Origin: JACQNR01 sp049515175
GTDB taxonomy: Bacteria; Acidobacteriota; Terriglobia; UBA7540
Reading direction: 5' to 3'
NCBI GenBank assembly: GCA_049515175.1
Contig: JBEKUI010000298.1
Coordinates: forward strand, 1-5,033
DNA: 5,033 bases
Shown: piece after piece, positions 1 through 5,033 of the stretch
How positions within the stretch are numbered: position 1 is the stretch's first letter
Layout: each line of letters begins with the position of its first letter
Position numbers and translations under genes: made by a program
Notes under the pieces: generated by a model
What the model was told of the DNA's origin: nothing
Database searches by the model: none
What the model saw: the letters and a program-made list of their open reading frames with translations, nothing else

Positions 1-850
1 CATCGCGATATTCCTCGCGGCAGCCGTCCTTCTGAAGCGCAACCTCGCCAACGCTCCGGAGTGACGCTAACGGCGTGCGCAGCTCGTGGGATGCATCTGA
101 AGTGAAACGACGGAGTTGCTCAAAGGACTGCTCAAGTCGTGCAAGTAAGTTGTTGAAATCTCTCGCGAGATGTCCAAGTTCGTCGCCCTCCTCATCATTG
201 GGGAGACGCTCATTAAGCCGCTCCGATGTGATTTGATCTATACGGCGCGCCATCTCCTGCAGTGGCCCCAGGGCCCGCTGAGTGAGTACGTATCCTCCCA
301 GACCCGCCAGGATCAACGCGATTGGCAGGACAAGCGACGAGGCCATGGCCAATTCCTTAATGCGCGCCCACAGGGGCTCCTCACTATAAGCCAGGCGAAT
401 CACAAGAGGACGACCGTCCAGGGGCCAGCAGCGACTCACCATCCGGACTGGCGTCCCATCATCGAGGCGCGTCGATCGGGGGGAGAATTGATCTTGGCCT
501 TCGGCGGGAAACGGGTTTCCTCCGAGCGACCTGTCGCCGAGCCGCTCATTACGATACAGTACGCGGCCCTCAGGCGAACGAATTTCCAATAGTCGTTCCA
601 GCAAGCTCTTGGAATCCGGATGCTTGTGATAGTCCTCGCGCAGACGCAGACTCCCCCCGGCGTCGAAATACAGAAGCCCTTCCACGTTTTCGATCTCCTG
701 AATTGCGTGATGAGTCAGTTGGTCTCGCAATTGAATAAACAGAAGAAACGCAGTAATGCTCCAGGCGACCGCCAGCATGCTCGCCAGCACAAAGACATAC
801 CAAAGGGCTAAGCGTGTACGGATATGTTTGGGACGAAGGTTGCGGATCAC
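1..850 (-). CDS. Sensor histidine kinase, CusS/heavy-metal type, N-terminal part (runs off left edge)
   Basis: This encodes an inner-membrane two-component kinase that would sense a periplasmic signal and autophosphorylate on a histidine. In the reverse complement, 283 codons are open from a GTG to the window edge. Visible in order: a basic N-terminus; TM1 at about residues 13-40; a periplasmic sensor region at about 41-165; TM2 at about 168-190; a HAMP linker at about 188-241 (QRALGPLQEMARRI, then DELGHLARDFNNLL); and the H-box FTSDASHELRTPLASLR with His255 as the phosphoacceptor. The rest of the dimerisation domain and the ATPase domain lie beyond the edge; the family usually has about 450-480 residues. 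The GTG at 850-848 is chosen because an in-frame TAG lies upstream, no other start codon lies between, and an AAGGGA ribosome site sits 6 nt upstream. The layout and H-box resemble copper/silver sensors (CusS, CopS, SilS), but the ligand is inferred only. No response regulator lies just upstream, where it often sits in this family. Confidence 0.95.
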   Translation of the reverse strand, partial: MIRNLRPKHIRTRLALWYVFVLASMLAVAWSITAFLLFIQLRDQLTHHAIQEIENVEGLLYFDAGGSLRLREDYHKHPDSKSLLERLLEIRSPEGRVLYRNERLGDRSLGGNPFPAEGQDQFSPRSTRLDDGTPVRMVSRCWPLDGRPLVIRLAYSEEPLWARIKELAMASSLVLPIALILAGLGGYVLTQRALGPLQEMARRIDQITSERLNERLPNDEEGDELGHLARDFNNLLARLEQSFEQLRRFTSDASHELRTPLASLRSVGEVALQKDGCREEYRD

Positions 851-856
851 ACGTGT

Positions 857-868
857 TCCCTTTCCTTT
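857..868 (-). promoter_or_regulatory. Ribosome binding site that fixes the kinase GTG start
   Basis: On the minus strand a purine stretch reads AAAGGAAAGGGA. The AAGGGA part ends 6 nt before the GTG at 850-848. With an in-frame stop further upstream and no ATG or TTG in the frame between them, this site supports GTG as the true start. Confidence 0.7.
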
Positions 869-925
869 AACAGGTCGACAACTCGTTTCGAGTTCCTCTC
901 TCTAAATCACCTTGGATGGTCCCAA

Positions 926-1203
926 GGAAACCAACGAACCCCTGAATACTGTCTGACGCAAGCCGTTAGAATAAAGTAATACAATCTTATGCAATAGTTT
1001 GATGCGACTCAATGAGCCCGATTCGTTCAAGTTGCATTATACATCCACAACATGTTTGCACGAGGCTTAAGAGTGGTTGAAGCAGTAGTCGAAGCAAACG
1101 GCAGGATCAAAATCCGTTGCGCCGTTGGGATCACACTTCGGGGTGCATCCTAATTTAGATCCCGCGCGGAGGAAGTCAGCGGAAGTTGCCCGAGGAATCT
1201 GTC
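926..1203. repeat. Degenerate tandem duplication, copy 1
   Basis: This stretch aligns with 1283-1614 in the same order and orientation. Shared anchors include CCAACGAA, CTGACGCAA, a near-identical 36-bp block, GCATTATAC versus ACATTGCAC, GGTTGAAGCA, GCCGTTGGGATC, GGTGCATCC versus GGATGCATCC, and GGAGGAAGTC-GCGGAAGT. The spacing between copies is about 356 bp at the left and about 411 bp at the right, because copy 2 has an extra stretch of about 54 bp and several smaller indels exist. Identity is patchy, so the duplication is old. Weaker similarity (TGGCGTAC at 1235-1242 and 1633-1640) may extend the copies to about 1262 and 1667. No terminal inverted repeats or transposase are seen, so I do not call it an insertion sequence. 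Confidence 0.8.
968..1003 (-). promoter_or_regulatory. Conserved 36-bp regulatory-like block, copy 1, upstream of the kinase
   Basis: This is the best-preserved part of the duplication: it matches 1324-1359 at 34 of 36 positions. On the plus strand it holds two adjacent decamers, TAATACAATC (977-986) and TTATGCAATA (987-996), a direct repeat with one-helical-turn spacing as used by OmpR/PhoB-family response regulators. Read on the minus strand, the ATTGCAT/ATTGTAT heptamers are followed 6 nt later by TATTCT (973-968), a fair -10 hexamer. That would give an activator-dependent promoter with a leader of about 110 nt before the kinase GTG. The conservation and repeat are seen directly; the regulatory role and direction are inferred. 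Confidence 0.4.
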
Positions 1204-1342
1204 CATGGGCTCCCGCGCAAGGTGGGAAACAGAGTGGCGTACTGCGCTCAACGAAGAAATTGGGTTTCTGTGGGCGGCAAATGGAACCAACGAATTCCTT
1301 AATACGGCCTGACGCAAAACGTAAGAATAAAGTAATGCAATC
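1067..1342 (-). pseudogene. Start-less Cys-rich reading frame, possible relic of a small gene
   Basis: On the minus strand 91 codons are open between a TAA at 1345-1343 and a TAA at 1069-1067, yet none of them is ATG, GTG or TTG. The translation has paired cysteines: CFPPC, then GCTPKCDPNGATDF, then VCFDYCF close to the end. The corresponding part of repeat copy 2 (about 1500-1560, minus strand) gives GCILNCDPNGGADF and a nearby DCF. There the two copies differ by a 12-nt (in-frame) gap and some synonymous third-position changes, but farther upstream net indels shift the frame. This fits a decayed duplicated small cysteine-rich protein gene. I do not recognise the family. The frame could also be chance in a GC-moderate spacer. 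Confidence 0.3.
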
Positions 1343-1614
1343 TTATGCAATGGTTTGATTCGGGGCAATGAAACTGAATCCTTCATTAAGTTACATTGCA
1401 CACAGACAAGATGCTCGCGCGAGGGGCTTGCGCGTGGGTGAACAGTGGGCCTCAGGTGTTAGACGGCTGGAAACAGAACGATCCAAGGGCCGCAGAAGTG
1501 GCGGTTGAAGCAATCCGGCGGACAAAAATCTGCTCCGCCGTTGGGATCGCAGTTCAGGATGCATCCCATCCCGATCGCGCATGGAGGAAGTCTGCGGAAG
1601 TCGCTCGATCTGTC
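1283..1614. repeat. Degenerate tandem duplication, copy 2
   Basis: This is the second copy of the unit described at 926-1203. It differs by an extra stretch of about 54 bp around 1427-1490 (between the GCTTGCGCGTGG region and GGTTGAAGCA) and lacks 12 bp relative to copy 1 just after GGTTGAAGCA. The copy ends about 200 bp before the first oxidase gene. The order is left half, right half, left half, right half, so a left half lies next to each minus-strand reading frame: the first precedes the kinase and the second precedes the start-less Cys-rich frame. Confidence 0.8.
1324..1359 (-). promoter_or_regulatory. Conserved 36-bp regulatory-like block, copy 2
   Basis: This is the counterpart of 968-1003, with differences only at 1337 and 1352. 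Here the direct repeat is cleaner: TAATGCAATC (1333-1342) followed directly by TTATGCAATG (1343-1352), sharing ATGCAAT in register every 10 bp. On the minus strand the TATTCT hexamer (1329-1324) is kept. It would face the start-less Cys-rich frame. If the boxes are bound by a regulator they could also serve the oxidase operon in the plus direction, although the first oxidase start is about 450 bp away. Confidence 0.38.
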
Positions 1615-1798
1615 GTTGAGTTCGGCTACATCTGGCGTACGGAATGAGGAAGCGGGGAATTGCGGAAATGCTCGGCAGTTCATGGAAAGAAGCGAGCCCT
1701 CCGCTCCAGCTTTAGATAGGCTGAAGCAATTTTGTTTGGAGAGAGAACGTAGAGTCGCTGTGGCCCGCATTAAGAGCGATAAGAGGGCCATGGCGGAG
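1615..1798. other. Spacer upstream of the oxidase operon, no recognised element
   Basis: I see no convincing sigma-70 promoter or terminator here. A plus-strand frame is open through this stretch and stops at TAG 1805-1807. Its last in-frame ATG with a reasonable distance (1682) would give a 41-residue, highly charged peptide, but it has no good ribosome site. The operon promoter presumably lies here or within repeat copy 2 but cannot be placed from sequence alone. Confidence 0.4.
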
Positions 1799-1804
1799 AA
1801 GGAG
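1799..1804 (+). promoter_or_regulatory. Ribosome binding site of the first multicopper oxidase
   Basis: AAGGAG lies 8 nt before the ATG at 1813, a strong Shine-Dalgarno match. It overlaps the end of a short upstream reading frame that stops at 1805-1807, so translational coupling is possible if that frame is translated. Confidence 0.75.
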
Positions 1805-1812
1805 TAGGACGT

Positions 1813-3429
1813 ATGGCGAGCAAAAGGGCCGGTAACTTCAGTTACCTAGTGGCTTTGTTCTTTGTTGCGGCGTTGACTGCCAGTGCCCAGTCATTCCAGG
1901 TTCAATGTCCAACCAGCACCATCACGCACCCATCAAATCTCACAAATGTGAATGCGGAACCCGCATACACGGCTCCGACGGCACTTGGGGTCGGCGTGAA
2001 CGGATATCTGACGCCAACTGCGCACGTGAACGGTGCGATCAAGTGCCAGCAAATCTCGGGCGGTGACGGCTTCGCCAGCATGGGCGACGGCACGCAGACG
2101 TACCTTTTCTCCTTCGGACCGTTGTCCGGGCTACAGAAAATCGCGAACGGCCAGCCCGGCACGGACTTCCCGAACGAGTTTAATACCGTCTATGGGGGAA
2201 CGTTGGTGCCCGGTGACCCAGCCACGACCGATTTGGCGACCAGCATCGGTCCAAACTTTCTTTCGGCGTTTCCATATAACGGCGCTGTGGGGCTGGCTCC
2301 CGACGTGGATAACGGAGGCGCCATCGACGGGCACGTGGATCCCCGTCCCATCATGGATGTCGGAGTGATGAACGGCAACATTCCGGCGCCGTTGTTCGCG
2401 ATCGATGAGGATGATGAGTTCTTCCTCACCCTCACCAACGTGGGCATGGTCATGCGACCGGACCTGTTCGAGCAGCACACGGTCCACTTCCACGGTTATC
2501 CCAACGCTTCGGCGTTCTACGACGGCGTCCCGGATGCCTCGGTGGCCATCAACATTGGCGGCAGCTTCACCTATTACTATCTGGCGCCTGATGCCGGCAC
2601 TTACTTCTGGCACTGCCATATCACGCCTCCTGAACACTTGCAGATGGGCATGGTGGGGCAACTGTATGTGCGACCCCGGCAGAATCGGGTCAGTGGCAGC
2701 CTGTACACAGGACTCGTGGCGCAGCAGGGCGATCCGCGCACGAAATGCGATTCCACAGACATCCTGTGCAGCAATCCCTTGCCAGCAGTGAACACTGGCG
2801 CCCCTGGCGGCGGCACGTACGCCTATAACGATGGTGACGGCTCCACCCGGTACGACGTCGAATACCCTCTACAGATTCACGGATTCGACCCCAATTTCCA
2901 CTTTGTCGGCATGACTTTCAACCCGGAAGCGTTTGCAGACATGAAAGACAAGTATTTCCTGCTCAACGGACGCAGCTATCCCGACACGGTCACGCTTGGT
3001 CCCTTGGCCACGCAATCGACGGACGGCTCATTGCACTACGCGCAGCCGCTGCCTTCCATCATCAACATTCCGGCAGGCGGAAGGGCGCTCTTGCGCATTG
3101 CCGACCTGGACGTTACGGAATATCAGACGTTGGCCTCGCTGGGGATTCCGATGCAGGTCATCGGGCTCAATGCCAAGCTGCTGCGCGACCAAGCGGGAAA
3201 CAACATGTATTACAACACCAACTCGATCACGCTGGCCGGCGGCGAGTCGCTCGACGTGATTCTGGATGCCAGCGATACCACGAAGTATCAGAAGGGCCAA
3301 GTGTTCTATCTCTACACCCCCAATCTCGATCACCTGTCGAATGACGCCGAAAATTTCGGCGGGCTCATGACAGAGGTCCATATCTGTAACACTGTCACCG
3401 GCAGCACATTCGGTAATACCTGCAACTAG
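1813..3429 (+). CDS. Secreted multicopper-oxidase-family protein with type 1 copper site (protein A)
   Basis: This is a complete 538-residue exported protein. Residues 1-25 form a Sec signal peptide (basic start, hydrophobic YLVALFFVAALTASA, likely cut before Gln26). A first cupredoxin domain begins at about 74, is interrupted by about 70 residues of unassigned sequence (110-178), and resumes with FFLTLTNVG. It carries HTVHFHG (His222, His225, His227) and WHCHITPPEHLQMGM (His267, Cys268, His269, His275, Met280). This gives a full set of type 1 copper ligands (His222, Cys268, His275, Met280) and two HxH pairs that could bind type 2/3 copper. A second cupredoxin-like domain (about 350-525: YFLLNGRSYPD, GGRALLRIADL, GGLMTEVHI) has no HCH motif. 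The C-x6-H-x4-M loop is longer than the laccase C-x4-H-x4-M loop. Substrate unknown: metal ion or organic reductant are both possible. It starts an operon with protein B; a periplasmic or extracellular site is inferred. Confidence 0.95.
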   Translation: MASKRAGNFSYLVALFFVAALTASAQSFQVQCPTSTITHPSNLTNVNAEPAYTAPTALGVGVNGYLTPTAHVNGAIKCQQISGGDGFASMGDGTQTYLFSFGPLSGLQKIANGQPGTDFPNEFNTVYGGTLVPGDPATTDLATSIGPNFLSAFPYNGAVGLAPDVDNGGAIDGHVDPRPIMDVGVMNGNIPAPLFAIDEDDEFFLTLTNVGMVMRPDLFEQHTVHFHGYPNASAFYDGVPDASVAINIGGSFTYYYLAPDAGTYFWHCHITPPEHLQMGMVGQLYVRPRQNRVSGSLYTGLVAQQGDPRTKCDSTDILCSNPLPAVNTGAPGGGTYAYNDGDGSTRYDVEYPLQIHGFDPNFHFVGMTFNPEAFADMKDKYFLLNGRSYPDTVTLGPLATQSTDGSLHYAQPLPSIINIPAGGRALLRIADLDVTEYQTLASLGIPMQVIGLNAKLLRDQAGNNMYYNTNSITLAGGESLDVILDASDTTKYQKGQVFYLYTPNLDHLSNDAENFGGLMTEVHICNTVTGSTFGNTCN

Positions 3430-3434
3430 GAGAG
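3428..3434 (+). promoter_or_regulatory. Ribosome binding site of the second oxidase, overlapping the stop of the first
   Basis: AGGAGAG at 3428-3434 overlaps the TAG (3427-3429) that ends protein A, and lies 5 nt before the ATG at 3440. It favours the 3440 start and implies coupled translation of A and B. A second purine run, AGGGAG at 3443-3448, would serve an alternative ATG at 3455. Confidence 0.65.
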
Positions 3435-3439
3435 CGGTA

Positions 3440-5033
3440 ATGAGGGAGACAAAAATGAAAAACGCAATCTCGAAGACAGGACGGCTTCTGGCCCCCATGG
3501 TGTTGGCGTTGTTGGTCACGGGCGCGGCTCGCGCTGCGGCTCCTGGCATCACCAGCACGACAGGCACGGCGGGGACCTTCAATTTGACTGCGCAGGCCGC
3601 CTTCATCAGTCAGCCGGACGGGCAGGCGATTTACTCCTGGGGGTATGGCTGTGCGGACGGCTCTACCCCGGGCTTTGCCCCCGCGGCCATTACCACTGGA
3701 TTTTGCCACACGATGCAGGTTCCCGGCCCTACCCTGATCGTCACGGAAGGGCAGACGGTCTCGGTGACCCTGACGAATAATCTGCCCACCTCGGCCGGCA
3801 ACACCTCGATTCTGTTTCCCGGTTTTCAGGTGACGAGCCCCGCAGGCAGCGGCGTAGCCGGCCTGCTGACAAAGGAGGCGGTGCCGGGTCAGTCGGTGAC
3901 CTACACGTTAACCGCGTCTTCTCCGGGCACACGTGCCTATTACAGTGGAAGCCAGAGCGACCTTCAAGTCGAGATGGGCATGTACGGCGCCATCATTGTG
4001 CTTCCGGATCCGGCGAAAATCCCCAGCGAATGCACTTCCGGGCTGCATGCCTCGAATATGGCAGCGCAGGCCCACTGGAACGAAACTGATTTCCGGCTGG
4101 CCGCAGCCGCCTACGACCACCCCAAGACCTGCTACGATCGCGAATACCTTTTCCAGTACTCGGAGATGGATCCCAACATTCACCGCTTGGCAGAGGAGCA
4201 GGTTGCGGCGGCAGCCGCGGCTTGCACGACCGGCGGCCCGGGCAGTATGGGATGTAGCCTCAACGTCCCGACCGAGCCTTACCATCCCGCCTATTTCATG
4301 ATCAACGGCCGCTCGATGCCCGACCTGATGGACCCCAACTATGCGCCCGAGTATCCGCACCAGCCTTACAACGGCAATCCGCACATGCACCCGGGTGAGC
4401 TGACACTGATCCGCGGTATCGGCACGGGCCGGTGGGAACATCCCTTCCACGAACACGCCAACCACGTGCGCATTCTGGCGCGGGACGGGAATTTGATCCT
4501 CACTCCCGACGGGCTGGCGCTTGCCGGACCGCCGTTGTTCAACACTGACACGTATCCCGGGCAGGCTTTCGATGGGATCTTCTACTTCACCGGCAGGGGC
4601 TTGAACTGGGACATGTACGGTCACAATCCCAACTCGAAAGACCCGAATGCCACGCTTACTTGCACACCGGATGCTAACGGTTACAATACCGGAGCCCCGA
4701 CTGCGATCAACTTCTGGGAATGGTGCCAGGACCACGACAAGCCACTGCAAGTAAACCCTTTCGGCGACGTTGCAGCAGGCGGCCCGGCCACTCTGCCCGA
4801 TCCGAACCTCTTCACCAACGGCGCTTGGTTCGGTGGCAGTCCCTACCTCGGCCCTGATGCGACCACTCGCGCGACCTTCGGAACATGTACCGGCAGCAAC
4901 ACCTCAACCAGTTGTGGCACCACGGGTACAACTCCGCCCTCCGGCACGATTGCGAATAACCCTTCGACGGAGGCCGGCTTTGCGTTTATGTGGCACTCGC
5001 ACAACGAGCGCGAGATTACCACCAACAATATCT
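3440..5033 (+). CDS. Secreted multicopper-oxidase-like protein lacking the type 1 cysteine (protein B, runs off right edge)
   Basis: 531 codons are open to the window edge without a stop. Residues 1-32 form a signal peptide (KNAISKTGR, then LLAPMVLALLVTGA, cut near ARA|AA). The first cupredoxin domain (about 50-190) shows the family signature VPGPTLIVTEGQTVSVTLTN, but its copper motifs are gone: ILFPGF stands where HxHG is expected and YYSGSQSD where the YHSH motif is expected. After a middle region (about 205-300, with an Ala-rich stretch at 255-261) comes a third domain with HPFHEHANHVRI (His334, His337, His339). About 180 residues later comes AGFAFMWHSHNERE (His519, Ser520, His521), where a classical oxidase has HCH. 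The type 1 cysteine is therefore serine. Starts at 3440 or 3455 are both possible; AGGAG spacing favours 3440, while 3455 gives a more classical MKN signal start. It probably works with protein A. The C-terminus, including any methionine-rich loop, is not visible. Confidence 0.92.
   Translation, partial: MRETKMKNAISKTGRLLAPMVLALLVTGAARAAAPGITSTTGTAGTFNLTAQAAFISQPDGQAIYSWGYGCADGSTPGFAPAAITTGFCHTMQVPGPTLIVTEGQTVSVTLTNNLPTSAGNTSILFPGFQVTSPAGSGVAGLLTKEAVPGQSVTYTLTASSPGTRAYYSGSQSDLQVEMGMYGAIIVLPDPAKIPSECTSGLHASNMAAQAHWNETDFRLAAAAYDHPKTCYDREYLFQYSEMDPNIHRLAEEQVAAAAAACTTGGPGSMGCSLNVPTEPYHPAYFMINGRSMPDLMDPNYAPEYPHQPYNGNPHMHPGELTLIRGIGTGRWEHPFHEHANHVRILARDGNLILTPDGLALAGPPLFNTDTYPGQAFDGIFYFTGRGLNWDMYGHNPNSKDPNATLTCTPDANGYNTGAPTAINFWEWCQDHDKPLQVNPFGDVAAGGPATLPDPNLFTNGAWFGGSPYLGPDATTRATFGTCTGSNTSTSCGTTGTTPPSGTIANNPSTEAGFAFMWHSHNEREITTNNI

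Noticed and set aside
170..592. Plus-strand open frame of 140 codons
   Set aside because: It lies antisense to the kinase, whose minus-strand frame has a clear TM-HAMP-H-box order over the same DNA.
910..927. Inverted repeat CCTTGG-N6-CCAAGG upstream of the kinase
   Set aside because: The stem is only 6 bp with no T-run, so it is not a credible terminator. It may be a weak leader hairpin but support is too thin.
926..1614. Insertion sequence, CRISPR array or integron attC sites
   Set aside because: There is no transposase, no terminal inverted repeats, no short regular repeat-spacer pattern and no paired attC core sites. Only two long degenerate copies are present.
1396..1647. Plus-strand frame of 83 codons, with RKSAEVAR also readable in copy 1 at about 1159-1185
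   Set aside because: The shared peptide follows from the DNA duplication itself. The frames differ around it and there is no ribosome site or family match.
1459..1791. Minus-strand frame of 110 codons starting at ATG 1791
   Set aside because: Only the last third shows the Cys/CDPNG pattern shared with copy 1. The first part looks random and there is no ribosome site, so it is treated as part of the relic, not a gene.
2131..2661. Minus-strand open frame of 176 codons
   Set aside because: It is a shadow of protein A in GC-rich DNA; the His/Val/Arg-rich translation is typical of antisense frames.
3028..3606. Minus-strand open frame of 192 codons across the A/B junction
   Set aside because: It is antisense to the end of A and the start of B, both well supported by motifs and ribosome sites.
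3908..4750. Minus-strand open frame of 280 codons
   Set aside because: It is long, but antisense to protein B. The plus-strand frame carries cupredoxin motifs and a signal peptide, and the antisense translation resembles nothing I know.

Overview
The window reads as chromosomal DNA from a Gram-negative environmental bacterium with moderately high GC. Both oxidase genes encode Sec signal peptides and the kinase has a periplasmic sensor layout. I cannot name the organism. The ASA|Q-type signal peptide and the SVGEVAL-type H-box would suit lineages such as Acidobacteriota, Nitrospirota or NC10, but this is a weak inference.

Layout: (1) 1-850, minus strand, holds the N-terminal 283 codons of a CusS/heavy-metal-type sensor histidine kinase that starts at a GTG and runs off the left edge. 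(2) 851-1812 is about 960 bases with no convincing intact gene. It contains an old, imperfect tandem duplication (copies about 926-1203 and 1283-1614). Inside each copy a 36-bp block is preserved with two mismatches and carries a direct repeat with a 10-bp period, which looks like a regulator-binding site next to a promoter. A start-less, Cys-rich reading frame spans the junction between the copies on the minus strand. (3) 1813-3429, plus strand, encodes a complete 538-residue secreted multicopper-oxidase-family protein (called A here). (4) 3440-5033, plus strand, encodes a second secreted multicopper-oxidase-like protein (B) that begins 10 bp after A stops and runs off the right edge.

A and B are very probably one operon, transcribed divergently from the kinase. 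A plausible reading is a metal-responsive locus in which a membrane kinase senses copper or another metal and the exported oxidase pair handles or oxidises a metal or organic substrate. No response regulator gene lies in the window, so this link is inference. The most interesting feature is how the copper ligands are divided. A has one HxxHxH motif plus an HCH...H....M type 1 copper motif, both in its first cupredoxin domain. B has an HPFHEH motif and a WHSH motif in which the type 1 cysteine is serine, and its first cupredoxin domain has lost its ligands. Neither protein shows the full four-motif set of a classical three-domain oxidase, but together they offer eight candidate trinuclear-cluster histidines and one type 1 site. 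This suggests a split, two-polypeptide multicopper oxidase.
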